Below, in pieces: positions 7,420-17,107 of a stretch of 36,330 bases of DNA. Origin of the DNA: an uncultured Pseudomonadota bacterium (GTDB lineage Bacteria > Pseudomonadota > Gammaproteobacteria > Methylococcales > Methylomonadaceae); the NCBI GenBank assembly GCA_903848905.1, contig CAINHP010000108.1, positions 1 to 36,330 on the forward strand, written 5' to 3'. The notes under the pieces were generated by a model. That model did no database searches and was not told the origin of the DNA. It was given only the letters and a program-made list of their open reading frames with translations. The number at the start of each line of letters is the position of its first letter. Within the stretch, counting starts at the first letter, position 1. The translations under genes were made by a program, and so were the position numbers.

Positions 7420-8893
7420 ATTTTTCAGGCACTGACGCCGCAATAAACGCGCTATCTGGTGCATCCCCCACTTTATCTAGTGCCGTTAATAATGGCGCAT
7501 CATAACCGTAAATATCATCATAAAAAGCCAATACATCCTTTTTTTCATAAAAAGCAGTACTGTAGAAAAATAATACCGGAATGACTGTTTTTAAACTCGT
7601 TTGATGATGCACACTACTATCCAAGTTATTTGCAATACGCTCTTGCGTCCATCCCTCTTGCATCCCGAGTACAAACCGTGCTAGTTCATCAGGATGTTGA
7701 ACACGAACACACCCGTGACTAAAATCACGTCTTGAACGACTAAACAGGGATTTTGATGGCGTATCATGTAAATAAACACCATAAGGATTCGGGAAAATAA
7801 ATTTCAGTTTTCCCAGTGCATTTTTACCACCAGGACGCTGACGGATACGCATTTTGCCATTTTTAAGCGCAACCACTTCCATGTTCTGACCCACTAAATA
7901 ATTTGGATTAGCAGATAATTTAGGCCAAATTTCTTTTTGAAAAATACTCGGCGGAACATTCCAATAAGGCATAAATTCAATATAGCGCATTTCCGCCATC
8001 AACACAGGGGTTTGATTTTTTTGCGCTTTGCCAACCACTACTTTCAAATTAACGGATTGATTATTATCACTATCTACCCCCCATAATTGAAAAGCCGGGA
8101 TATTAACAATAATCGATTTTCCTGAATTCATTTCAGGTAACCAACGTAGTCGCTCCATGGCTAACGAGATTTTTATAATCCGGTTCTGCAAAGTGTATAG
8201 TTTATTTTTTTTATCATGCCCAGTTTGTGTATTTACCACTAATTCACGATAGGTTGCTAAAGCTGAGCGTAGTTGCTGATATTGTTGTAACTTAGGTTCT
8301 GAATTTGAAACAAGTTGTAAAATACTTCCCGTCGTTATTGCTGATTTAATCATATCAGGCAAATTCAGTGTTTTTTGTGTGCGTAGTTTGATACTAAAAT
8401 TTAAACTATGCGGTGCAACGCGTCCATAATGAACATCATGTAAAAAACGTACTAATGAAATAGTGACCGCTGTATCGTATGCCGCCAAATCCGAAGGTGA
8501 ATCTTGTTGATGCAACAGAATCAGTGGAAATTTTTGTTTTAATAGACTTAGTGAATAATCTTCAGGATTTAATCCTTCTGCAGCCGCATTCGATAAAATA
8601 GCAAAGACCTCCCCTACATTTTTTTCAGTTTGCGCATTATTTAACCAAAGCAGTTCATTATTGTTATTTTTATAGAGCGATTCAACGTCTTCGGCACGAT
8701 ATTCAAAATTAGAGCGTATAAGTAAAGGATTCTTTTTTGTCGTGAGAATAGTATTGATTTCTTGATTAACAGTGGACGCGGAAAAAAAAATATCTTCTGC
8801 ATGCGCTACCAAATTAAAGGATACGCCAGCAGAAAAAATATAACTCAATAAAATAGGTTTCAAGAAAAAGCGCGTAACAAGAAAATGTGACAT
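7328..8893 (-). CDS. Murein L,D-transpeptidase, YcbB/LdtD-type
   Basis: 521 aa; signal peptide, PG-binding-like region, YkuD motif HDTPSKSLFSRSRRDFSHGCVRVQHPDELARFVLG. Confidence 0.9.
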   Translation of the reverse strand: MSHFLVTRFFLKPILLSYIFSAGVSFNLVAHAEDIFFSASTVNQEINTILTTKKNPLLIRSNFEYRAEDVESLYKNNNNELLWLNNAQTEKNVGEVFAILSNAAAEGLNPEDYSLSLLKQKFPLILLHQQDSPSDLAAYDTAVTISLVRFLHDVHYGRVAPHSLNFSIKLRTQKTLNLPDMIKSAITTGSILQLVSNSEPKLQQYQQLRSALATYRELVVNTQTGHDKKNKLYTLQNRIIKISLAMERLRWLPEMNSGKSIIVNIPAFQLWGVDSDNNQSVNLKVVVGKAQKNQTPVLMAEMRYIEFMPYWNVPPSIFQKEIWPKLSANPNYLVGQNMEVVALKNGKMRIRQRPGGKNALGKLKFIFPNPYGVYLHDTPSKSLFSRSRRDFSHGCVRVQHPDELARFVLGMQEGWTQERIANNLDSSVHHQTSLKTVIPVLFFYSTAFYEKKDVLAFYDDIYGYDAPLLTALDKVGDAPDSAFIAASVPEKFNEPLSTPILEPDDSQLFSEPSITLEPLSP

Positions 8894-8910
8894 CTATTAA
8901 AAGGCTCGTA

Positions 8911-8940
8911 TTAATATCAAAATCGACAAAAATTTGTCAA
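8911..8940 (-). promoter_or_regulatory. Candidate sigma70 promoter for the L,D-transpeptidase gene
   Basis: On the minus strand: TTGACA (8940-8935), 18-bp spacer, TATTAA (8916-8911). Implies a very short 5' UTR. Confidence 0.4.
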
Positions 8941-8977
8941 TAAAATTGATCGGTATCTTACCATTAGTCTATTCATT

Positions 8978-9217
8978 TCATTGACTGGAATTTTCAGAAT
9001 TCCGCCATTCATAGATTTCAACCAGCGTACTGTCGCATTTACAACACCCCGTACCACATTCGTTCGTTGCGGATTTTTTAGCCACTTTACCTTTATCAAC
9101 TAAAAGGGAAAGCATGCCGCGCAACGCATCCGCATCTACGTCAAAACGGATCATTAAATCACGCAGCGTTACGCTACGATGAATTTTTATATGTTGCCGA
9201 ACATCAGAGAGAATCAT
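8978..9217 (-). CDS. feoC: FeoC-like winged-helix regulator with Cys cluster
   Basis: 79 aa; MILSDVRQHIKIHRSVTLRDLMIRFDVDADALRGMLSLLVDKGKV with ECGTGCCKCDS; ATGA overlap with feoB. Confidence 0.85.
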   Translation of the reverse strand: MILSDVRQHIKIHRSVTLRDLMIRFDVDADALRGMLSLLVDKGKVAKKSATNECGTGCCKCDSTLVEIYEWRNSENSSQ

Positions 9218-11523
9218 GCCATTTGCGCCTCATGCCGCCCTTTTTGCCACAAAATTAAAATTACCAACAGGAAAATGCCTCCTAGCGTTAAAACCCATAA
9301 TAGGGTGTTTTCGGGATGAGATTCAAACGTGGCAATTTGATAAAAAAGTGTCGCTGTGAAATACGCTAAGCTGGTTGTCCAAATAGCCGTAAATGTAGCC
9401 CATCCGGCTGAAGTTTCTCTATAAATCGCTGCCGTTGCGGCAACACATGGCGAGTAAAGTAAAATAAATAATAAATAGGCAAATGCCCCTGCCTGACCAT
9501 CAAAACTATGCTGCATGGCCCTAAAAGTTGCAGTGTTGACATTTTGTTTGCTTGCCGAAGTTTGCTCGTCATTTAATGCGCCAATATTTAACCCGAGTGG
9601 ATCTAAAAGTCGATTGGTCACATCACTTAAATTTTGGGGAATCGTTAACGCCGCTTGTTTTAAACTCTCCTCTAAATCGAAAGGCGGTTTTTCAACTACT
9701 TCCAAGGGCATGTCTAACTGGCCATAAAGCGCATCAAGCGTCCCAACTACAGCCTCTTTTGCCAAAACACCTGTAAAAATTCCCACAGTTGCCACCCAAT
9801 TATCTTCACGAATCCCCATCGGCTCAAATACAAACGTTAAACTGCGTCCTATGTGACTCAATACGGATTGATTGGTATTTTCACGCCCAAAACTGCCATC
9901 CGTCCCTAGCGCGTTAAGAAAATTTAAAATAAGTACCATCGGGACAATGACTCTGCCTGCGTTTAAAATGAACGATTTTAGGCGATCTCCTGTGCGAATA
10001 AATATCCCTTGCAGCGTGGGCAAATGATACGTAGGTAATTCCATAATAAAAGGCGTCGTTTCACCTTTAAAAAGTGTGTGCCTCATAATTAGCCCAGTTA
10101 AAACAGCCACGCCAATTCCAAGAAGATACAGTCCAAAAACAATGTTTTGACCGTTAATGGGGAAAAATGCGGCAGCAAACAAAGCATACACAGGTAAACG
10201 TGCACCACACGACATAAACGGATTCATTAAATTGGTTAAAATGCGGTCACGTGGATTTTCAAGTGTACGCGTCGCCATAATCGCCGGCACATTACATCCA
10301 AAGCCCACAATCATGGGCACAAACGCTTTACCGGGCAGCCCTAAAAAACGCATAAAACGATCCATGACAAAAGCCGCACGCGCCATATATCCGGAATCTT
10401 CAAGCATAGAAAGAAATAAAAATAAAAATCCAACTATAGGAATGAAGGTCGCCACAACTTGCATACCGCTACCAATGCCTTGCGTGAGCACAACATTTAG
10501 CCAACTTGGACAATTAACCGCATTTAGCCAAGCACCTAAACCATCAATGAGAAACGCACCCACCACTTGCTCAAAAAAATCAACAAAAGCACTACCAATG
10601 TTAATCGTAAATAAAAACATGACATACATCACAAGTAAAAAAATCGGTATGCCTAAAAAACGATTCAGTACAATCCGATCTATCTTTTCACTGGTATGGC
10701 GACTCACTTCATTGAGTTTACAAACGACTTGTTTGACCAATTGATTGACAAATTCATAACGCCCGTCAGCGACAAGAATATCAATTTCATCATCGGTTTC
10801 ATCTTCAATTTGTTGTTGAAACTGCGTAGCAAGCTTGCAAAATTCAACGCCTGCTATACGTTGCGCAAGCGTATCATTTTCAAGCAAACGTAGCGTTAGC
10901 CAACGTGCATCACAGGGATATTGTTGCGCAATTACATTTAATTTGGGTTGCAGCTGTGCGATAGTATTTTCGAGCTGCACAATATAGGGAATCGTAATAG
11001 TTGGAATAACTTGATGAACAGCAGATTGATTAATCGCTGTTTTTAGCGTAGAAATACCTTGCTTTGTTGCTGCTGAAATCGCAATGACAGGACAGCCTAA
11101 TTGTGCTGACATAGCATCAATGTCAATTTTGATACCCCGTCGTTTAACGGCATCCATCATATTTAACACAAGTATCATCGGAACGCGCATTTCAATGAGC
11201 TGCGAAGTTAAATATAAATTCCGCTCAATATTGGATGCGTCAACAATATTGATAATTAAATCGGCTTCGCGTGTCGCAACATAATCACGGGCAATTTTTT
11301 CATCCAATGATACTTGATCGTCTGACGATTCAAGCGAATAGGTTCCTGGTAAATCAACGCACTGAACTTGTTTGCCTCCAAACGTATATTCACCCGTTTT
11401 TTTCTCAACCGTCACACCTGCCCAATTACCAACATATTGCTTTGAGCCAGTCAGTACGTTAAATAACGTCGTTTTTCCACAATTAGGATTGCCTACAATA
11501 CCGACGACAAACGTATTTTTCAT
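9214..11523 (-). CDS. feoB: Ferrous iron transporter B
   Basis: G1 GNPNCGKTTLFN; GNWAGVTVEKK; DLPGTYSL; FeoB core VGFGCNVPAIMATRTLENPRDRILT; 769 aa. Confidence 0.97.
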   Translation of the reverse strand: MKNTFVVGIVGNPNCGKTTLFNVLTGSKQYVGNWAGVTVEKKTGEYTFGGKQVQCVDLPGTYSLESSDDQVSLDEKIARDYVATREADLIINIVDASNIERNLYLTSQLIEMRVPMILVLNMMDAVKRRGIKIDIDAMSAQLGCPVIAISAATKQGISTLKTAINQSAVHQVIPTITIPYIVQLENTIAQLQPKLNVIAQQYPCDARWLTLRLLENDTLAQRIAGVEFCKLATQFQQQIEDETDDEIDILVADGRYEFVNQLVKQVVCKLNEVSRHTSEKIDRIVLNRFLGIPIFLLVMYVMFLFTINIGSAFVDFFEQVVGAFLIDGLGAWLNAVNCPSWLNVVLTQGIGSGMQVVATFIPIVGFLFLFLSMLEDSGYMARAAFVMDRFMRFLGLPGKAFVPMIVGFGCNVPAIMATRTLENPRDRILTNLMNPFMSCGARLPVYALFAAAFFPINGQNIVFGLYLLGIGVAVLTGLIMRHTLFKGETTPFIMELPTYHLPTLQGIFIRTGDRLKSFILNAGRVIVPMVLILNFLNALGTDGSFGRENTNQSVLSHIGRSLTFVFEPMGIREDNWVATVGIFTGVLAKEAVVGTLDALYGQLDMPLEVVEKPPFDLEESLKQAALTIPQNLSDVTNRLLDPLGLNIGALNDEQTSASKQNVNTATFRAMQHSFDGQAGAFAYLLFILLYSPCVAATAAIYRETSAGWATFTAIWTTSLAYFTATLFYQIATFESHPENTLLWVLTLGGIFLLVILILWQKGRHEAQMA

Positions 11524-11756
11524 TGCACTAATTCCGTTAAGACAAACGCCGCCTCATCTTTGCGCAATGTGAGCGAAAAACCACGTAATTTAATTTCAAT
11601 AGGATCACCTAATGGTGCAAACCGCGTAATTTTAAATTCTGTTCCCCGGGTGAGCCCCATCGCAAGCAATCGTTTACGATAAGCTTTGCCTGCTGTATCA
11701 AAACCCACAATAATTCCCGTATCACCAACAGCAAGATTTTTTAAACTTGTGGACAT
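11520..11756 (-). CDS. feoA: Ferrous iron transport protein A
   Basis: 78 aa SH3-like; LAVGDTGIIVGFDTAGKAYRKRLLAMGLTRGTEFKITRFAPLGDPIEIKLRGFSLTLRKDEA; 4-bp overlap with feoB. Confidence 0.95.
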   Translation of the reverse strand: MSTSLKNLAVGDTGIIVGFDTAGKAYRKRLLAMGLTRGTEFKITRFAPLGDPIEIKLRGFSLTLRKDEAAFVLTELVQ

Positions 11757-11799
11757 GAATTCACCTATAAAAAGCTAATTACATCAAGAATTGATTTTC

Positions 11800-11822
11800 T
11801 AATTAATAATCATTCTCATTAC
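11800..11822. promoter_or_regulatory. Candidate Fur box upstream of feoABC
   Basis: TAATTAATAATCATTCTCATTA (minus strand AATGAGAATGATTATTAATTA) resembles the Fur consensus GATAATGATAATCATTATC; best 19-mer match by eye is 12-13 of 19. Confidence 0.6.
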
Positions 11823-11871
11823 GATGTACTATAACATATTTATTTAATGTTGTTCACTGAGAAATAGTAAT

Positions 11872-12894
11872 TTATAAACCAATAGTCATAGCATCACCAT
11901 AACTAAAGAATCGATACTGTTTTTCGATGGCGTGTTGATAAGCACTCATCACATCATCATATGTTGAGAAAGCGGATACAAGCATCAGTAAAGTAGATTC
12001 GGGTAAATGAAAGTTCGTCAACATGGCGTCGACCGATTTAAATTCATAGCCAGGTACAATAAATAAATTCGTGTCGCCACAACTTGCTTGAAGGGTTCCT
12101 GAGCGAGAAGCTGATTCCAGTGCACGAACCGCTGTTGTCCCAATAGCAATGACGCGACCTCCTCGTTTTCGCGTTGCATTCACCGCATCAACGATTTCTT
12201 GCGAAACAGAAAAATACTCTTTGTGCATTAAATGCTCAGACAGATTCTCAACACGAACGGGTTGAAAAGTCCCGCTCCCTACATGTAGCGTCACAAATAC
12301 ACGCTCGATACCTTTGGCCGCGATTTTATCCAACATTTCTTCATCGAAATGCAAACCCGCCGTTGGCGCGGCAACTGCGCCCGATTGCATGGCAAAAACA
12401 GTTTGATAGCGCGTTAAATCACTTTCGTCATCTCCTCGTTTTATATAAGGTGGTAGTGGCATATGCCCAATCTCTGCAAGAATATCCAGTACTGAATTTT
12501 CACCATTAAACGATAAATAAAACAAATTCTCTTCTCTTCGAAGCACTTCACAAGAGTAATCTTTATCTAAAGCGATAATTGCACCCGCTTTAGGTGATTT
12601 GCTTGACCGAATATGCGCTAGTGCTTGTTTATCATTTAACACTCGCTCAATTAATATTTCGATTTTACCGCCTGTTGATTTTGCACCGAATAATCTCGCG
12701 GCAATCACCTTTGTATTATTAAAAACCAATAAATCATTGGGTAAAATTAAATCAATAAAATCTGTAAATTGACCATCTCTGATATCCCCTGTTTGACGAT
12801 TCAGCATAAGCAAACGACTCGCCGTTCGTTGCGGCAGTGGCGCTTGTGCAATCAAATTTTCAGGTAAAAAATAATTAAAATCACTTTTTTTCAT
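11872..12894 (-). CDS. queA: S-adenosylmethionine:tRNA ribosyltransferase-isomerase
   Basis: MKKSDFNYFLPENLIAQAPLPQRTASRLL; AAPTAGLHFDEEML; HVGSGTFQPV; TNFHLPESTLLMLVSAF. Confidence 0.97.
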   Translation of the reverse strand: MKKSDFNYFLPENLIAQAPLPQRTASRLLMLNRQTGDIRDGQFTDFIDLILPNDLLVFNNTKVIAARLFGAKSTGGKIEILIERVLNDKQALAHIRSSKSPKAGAIIALDKDYSCEVLRREENLFYLSFNGENSVLDILAEIGHMPLPPYIKRGDDESDLTRYQTVFAMQSGAVAAPTAGLHFDEEMLDKIAAKGIERVFVTLHVGSGTFQPVRVENLSEHLMHKEYFSVSQEIVDAVNATRKRGGRVIAIGTTAVRALESASRSGTLQASCGDTNLFIVPGYEFKSVDAMLTNFHLPESTLLMLVSAFSTYDDVMSAYQHAIEKQYRFFSYGDAMTIGL

Positions 12895-12900
12895 GTTGTA

Positions 12901-12927
12901 AAAATAAAAAATCCCCTTTTATGGGGA
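12901..12927 (-). terminator. Rho-independent terminator for the proC-yggT-yggU gene group
   Basis: Minus strand TCCCC-ATAAAA-GGGGA followed by TTTTTTATTTT, between yggU and queA. Confidence 0.7.
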
Positions 12928-12951
12928 ATAAATAAGAAAATGAGAAACTGT

Positions 12952-13245
12952 TTATTGAATATTTAAACACGCTGGAAATTCAAGCGGCTCTTTTATGGCT
13001 ACCCGTTTATCACGGCCGCTTTCACCAGTTAGTAGTGAACAGGCTGATTGCTTTACACCAAATTCACCAGCAATAAACTTAAGTAAATATTGATTCGCTT
13101 TACCATCAATGGGCGGGGCTTTAATCCGCAATTTTAATCGCTCACCATGAAGCCCCGCCCATTCATCTTTACTGGCTTTGGGTTGAACGTGCAAACTTAA
13201 AATAAGCACATTTCCCGATTCCTGCCACTGATAACCTGTCCTCAT
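12952..13245 (-). CDS. yggU: DUF167 / YggU family protein
   Basis: 97 aa; LSLHVQPKASKDEWAGLHGERLKLRIKAPPIDGKANQYLLKFIAGEFGV. Confidence 0.92.
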   Translation of the reverse strand: MRTGYQWQESGNVLILSLHVQPKASKDEWAGLHGERLKLRIKAPPIDGKANQYLLKFIAGEFGVKQSACSLLTGESGRDKRVAIKEPLEFPACLNIQ

Positions 13246-13841
13246 TAACCAATCAAACTGGCCAATTGATAAAGTGGTGGCAAAAGTAACATTTCAGCCA
13301 GTTGCAAACCCATTAACGCTAAAACGATCGATAAATCCAGTCCGCCTAAATTGGGTAGCATCGCGCGAAAAATGCGCAACATCGGCTCGGTTAAACTGTA
13401 AAGCAGGCGCGAAATATCATTGTATCCGCCTTGATCAAACCAACTTAAGAGAGCGCGTGCAAAAACAGCGTAAAAAAGCACATCCAAAAGTAAGGCAATC
13501 AACTGTGCAAATACAGTTAAGATTAGACCGCCAATATTAAATGCACTAAATGACATAGTCCCTTGCACATAACCTAATGTCACATCAGCGAGCAACTGCA
13601 ATACAAAAACTAAAACCAAAGAAGCTGTATCAATATTGCCAATCGCAGGTATAAAACGACGTAGTATTTTTAATGGCGGATGCGTGATTGTAATTAAAAA
13701 CTTTGAAATTGGATTGCGAAAATCCGCACGACACCATTGCAGTAAAAATCGCAAAAATACAGCAATAATGTAAAACGAGAAAACACTGTCTAAAATAAAA
13801 ACGACTGGATTGGTAAAGTAATTCATTCCCATACTATTCAC
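13245..13841 (-). CDS. yggT: YggT family membrane protein
   Basis: 198 aa, duplicated YggT repeats (FLRFLLQWCRADFRNPISKFLITITHPPLKILRRFIP; ARALLSWFDQGGYNDISRLLYSLTEPMLRIFRAMLPNLGGLDLS). Confidence 0.93.
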   Translation of the reverse strand: MNSMGMNYFTNPVVFILDSVFSFYIIAVFLRFLLQWCRADFRNPISKFLITITHPPLKILRRFIPAIGNIDTASLVLVFVLQLLADVTLGYVQGTMSFSAFNIGGLILTVFAQLIALLLDVLFYAVFARALLSWFDQGGYNDISRLLYSLTEPMLRIFRAMLPNLGGLDLSIVLALMGLQLAEMLLLPPLYQLASLIG

Positions 13842-14659
13842 ACTTCTTGTTTTGAAAGTTCAACCGAGCGATCACGCGCGGCATGGAGTGCTTTTGACAC
13901 AAGCGCTTCAAAACCTCCCTCTTGGAAAGTTTCGATGGCTTTTTGCGTGGTGCCATTAGGCGATGTAACACGTTGTCGCAATGTTTGTGGTGACTCTTGC
14001 GATTCGAGTGCGATTTTTGCTGCACCAAGTGCTGTTTGTTGAACTAATAACTGCGCCGTTTCGGCATTGAGTCCTAATTCGATAGCTGTTTTTTCCATTA
14101 CTTCCATAAGGAGAAAAAAATACGCTGGACCGCTTCCAGAAACTGCTGTTACTGCATCAAGTTCGCTTTCGGTCTGTACCCATAAAGCAATTCCCACTGC
14201 ACGTAAAATATTTTCAGCCAGATCACGCTGTGGATCCGATACATTCATATTGGCATGAAGACCAGTTGCCCCAGTAAGCACTAATGCAGGGGTATTTGGC
14301 ATGCAACGAACAATGGCAATATTCTCACCTAACCATACGCTTAAACTGGCTTGTGACACACCTGCTGCGATAGAAACCACTAATGGTCTACGTTCTTCAA
14401 TGGTCTCTGCAATATGTTTAGAGACACCTTTTAAAATTTGCGGCTTAACGGCTAATACAACAACATCGACTAAGCGAGCAAGCTCATTATTATCGCTAGA
14501 CGTATTGACACCAAATTGCTGAGATAGGAACGCAAGCGTATCAGGATTGGTATCTGAAACCCAAATTAGTTTAGGTGGATGGCCACTGGCAATTAAGCCG
14601 TTAAGTAAGCTACTTGCCATATTACCGCCACCAATAAAGCCAATTTTTTGTGTATTCAT
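13838..14659 (-). CDS. proC: Pyrroline-5-carboxylate reductase
   Basis: IGFIGGGNMASSLLNGLI; VRCMPNTPALVLTGATGL; VTAVSGSGPAYFFLLMEVM; VTSPNGTTQKAIE. Confidence 0.97.
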   Translation of the reverse strand: MNTQKIGFIGGGNMASSLLNGLIASGHPPKLIWVSDTNPDTLAFLSQQFGVNTSSDNNELARLVDVVVLAVKPQILKGVSKHIAETIEERRPLVVSIAAGVSQASLSVWLGENIAIVRCMPNTPALVLTGATGLHANMNVSDPQRDLAENILRAVGIALWVQTESELDAVTAVSGSGPAYFFLLMEVMEKTAIELGLNAETAQLLVQQTALGAAKIALESQESPQTLRQRVTSPNGTTQKAIETFQEGGFEALVSKALHAARDRSVELSKQEV

Positions 14660-14719
14660 AATGCTTTTATCACCGCTTTAATCAAAATTTAATTAAGAAT
14701 ATCTATATAAGACGACATT

Positions 14720-16048
14720 TTACGCGTCTAATTCAAACAATAAAATCTGTAAATCTGCTACGTTTGTCCCAGTTGCACCCGTTAATAGTAAATCTCCTGC
14801 TGCTTTAAGTGCACAATAGGAATTATTATCTTTAAGTAAATCCTCCGGACTTAACTGCATTGTGCGGATACGTAAAAGTGTCTTAGCATCAACTATTCCA
14901 CCTGCAGCAGGACTTGTGCCGTCAATACCATCACTGCCACCGCTAAGAAAAATCCATTTTCCATCCAATTTTTGTTCTTCTGCTGAGATGGCAAAAGCCA
15001 GTGCCATTTCTTGATTACGTCCACCACGGCCACTACCACGCAAAGTCACGGTCGTCTCACCACCGGTTAAAAACGCAATCCGTTTTACAGATGAATATTC
15101 TACATAATGAAGCATTTCATTTTTCAACCAATGCACCCACTGCTCTGCAATATCACGTGCTTCACCACATAAAGGATGTTGATACAAAATGACTTGATAC
15201 TTAAGTGATTGCGCAGCCTCTTGCATGGCGTTGACACTCACCATATTACTCCCTATTAAGTAATTAGTGACGTCATCAAAAATAGGGTCATTTATCTTAG
15301 GTGTTTCCGCAATGACACCTTGCTCGCCCTTCGTTAAATGCAATTTGACTGATTCAGGGAGTAAATGCCAAATGTCTTTACTTTTTAAAACACGGATTGC
15401 ATCTGCAAATGTCGTGTTATCGCCCACTGTTGTTCCGCTTGCAATCACGCTTAAATCATCGTCTAGCACATCCGATAAAATTAAAGTGTAACCAGTTGCT
15501 GGGGCAAGAAAATTAACTAATCCCCCACCCTTAATTTGCGATAAATGCTTGCGAACACAATTCATTTCGTGAATGGTTGCGCCACAAGACAATAACAAAT
15601 TGGTAGTGATTATTTTTTCCTCAAGGGTGATACCTTCGACTGGATACGGTATTAACGCTGATCCACCGCCACTGATCAATACGAGTACTAATTCATCCCT
15701 TTTGGCATTTTCTGCCAAAGCAAGAATCCTTCTTGCCGCTTCAAAGCCTTGCTTATCTGGCAATGGATGTGACGCGCCAATCACTTCAACATTTTTTACT
15801 GCGCTTACATTTTCGTAATTCGTCACCGCAAGCGCATCGCCAAGCAATGCTGCTGGAATAATTTCTTGCGCCGCATTGGCCATAGCACATGCCGCTTTAC
15901 CAAAAGCAATGATGTGTATTTTATGATAATTTGAAAACGACATAGGTGACGTTTCAAAATGGCGTTTAACCGCTAAATAGGGATTAGCTGCCGCGATGCC
16001 TGCTTGAAAAATACCCAGCGCGTGTTGACGCAACTCAGCGTTATTCAT
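14720..16048 (-). CDS. Glycerate 2-kinase (MOFRL/GckA-TtuD family)
   Basis: HIIAFGKAACAMA; LVLISGGGSALIPYPVEG; LILSDVLDDDLSVIASGTTV; LTGGETTVTLRGSGRGGRNQEMALAFAI; SGGSDGIDGTSPAAGGIVD. Confidence 0.93.
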   Translation of the reverse strand: MNNAELRQHALGIFQAGIAAANPYLAVKRHFETSPMSFSNYHKIHIIAFGKAACAMANAAQEIIPAALLGDALAVTNYENVSAVKNVEVIGASHPLPDKQGFEAARRILALAENAKRDELVLVLISGGGSALIPYPVEGITLEEKIITTNLLLSCGATIHEMNCVRKHLSQIKGGGLVNFLAPATGYTLILSDVLDDDLSVIASGTTVGDNTTFADAIRVLKSKDIWHLLPESVKLHLTKGEQGVIAETPKINDPIFDDVTNYLIGSNMVSVNAMQEAAQSLKYQVILYQHPLCGEARDIAEQWVHWLKNEMLHYVEYSSVKRIAFLTGGETTVTLRGSGRGGRNQEMALAFAISAEEQKLDGKWIFLSGGSDGIDGTSPAAGGIVDAKTLLRIRTMQLSPEDLLKDNNSYCALKAAGDLLLTGATGTNVADLQILLFELDA

Positions 16049-16902
16049 GCCATTTTTTTCGCTAAATCAAAAATATTTTCAGCATCAAAAACCTGCTTAT
16101 TATCCTCAAATAATTGCGTAATACAGGCGCGGTGCAAAGCTAGTTTCAACGCACCAAAACCAATCGCACCCCATACAATTTTACCATGACGCAACTCACC
16201 TTTATCCATCATATCAATGCCGCCAATTCCCAATGGAGGGGTTGCATTCGCGTCAGCGAGTAATTCTAAATGTGAGTTATGTTGCCAATGCTCAGGTTTT
16301 AAAAGCTCAACACCTGTAGCACCTGTGGCAACAACAATATTGGCTTCTTCAATAGCATTAGCACGCGCATCTAAATCAGCCGCCGCTTTTGCGTGAATAG
16401 TGACATTGAATCGATGTTGCATAGCTTCACAGACTTTTTCCGCAGCCCATAATTGGCGTGAAGTAATCGTCACCTCAGCACCCTCTAACGCAAGCATGGC
16501 AGCCGCACGTTGTCCAACAGGGCCTGTACCAGCTAAAACAACTGCCTTTTTATCTTTAAGCGTGCCACTTGATGCTAATTTTGCCACGCAGGCCGCTGCA
16601 GTTGTATTACTCCCATTACTATCGAGCATGACCGAAACTTGAAATCCAGGAAAAAAATGTTTTCTCACTGCGGCAAATAAAGCTTCACCTGCGGCCATAT
16701 CACTTCCACCTACAAAAATAGCGGTATTTTTTTTATCTTTAGGGGCTCGAGTGAAAATTGTGCCGTCAACAAGCGCGGCAACCGTATCTGGCGTTAATCC
16801 GGCGTAACTGATCACATGATCTGCGCCGCCATCGTAAGCGACAACAACATCAAAAGCAGAAGGATGCGCATCCGTGTCGAATTGAAATAACAATTTTTTC
16901 AT
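16045..16902 (-). CDS. mtdA: NADP-dependent methylene-H4MPT/methylene-H4F dehydrogenase (MtdA-like)
   Basis: MKKLLFQFDTDAHPSAFDVVVAYDGGADHV closely resembles remembered methylotroph MtdA N-termini. Also VMLDSNGSNTTAAA, AVVLAGTGPVGQRAAAMLALEGAEV and ATPPLGIGGID. The track ORF begins at 16977; the ATG at 16902 is preferred. 4-bp overlap with the kinase. Confidence 0.9.
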   Translation of the reverse strand: MKKLLFQFDTDAHPSAFDVVVAYDGGADHVISYAGLTPDTVAALVDGTIFTRAPKDKKNTAIFVGGSDMAAGEALFAAVRKHFFPGFQVSVMLDSNGSNTTAAACVAKLASSGTLKDKKAVVLAGTGPVGQRAAAMLALEGAEVTITSRQLWAAEKVCEAMQHRFNVTIHAKAAADLDARANAIEEANIVVATGATGVELLKPEHWQHNSHLELLADANATPPLGIGGIDMMDKGELRHGKIVWGAIGFGALKLALHRACITQLFEDNKQVFDAENIFDLAKKMA

Positions 16903-17107
16903 GAAAGACTCGTTTTGATTAGATTTAAAGATGGGTATTCGCTTCATTATAACCGAAAAAACATGGCAAACTGTCATGTTGAACCTGTTTTTACAAGCTT
17001 ATGAATGGTACGATGGTAGAAATAAAATGCGATTTTTTAGATTCGCTCATAAATTCACTATTTTTTAGATAGCACCCGTTGCGTTGTTTCAAAGGAAAGA
17101 TAAAAAA

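Noticed and set aside
8917-9099. 60-aa minus-strand ORF
   Set aside because: Overlaps feoC in another frame; feoC is well supported.
10157-10744. 195-aa plus-strand ORF
   Set aside because: Entirely antisense to feoB; low-complexity Lys/Pro/Ser composition typical of a shadow ORF and no recognisable domain.
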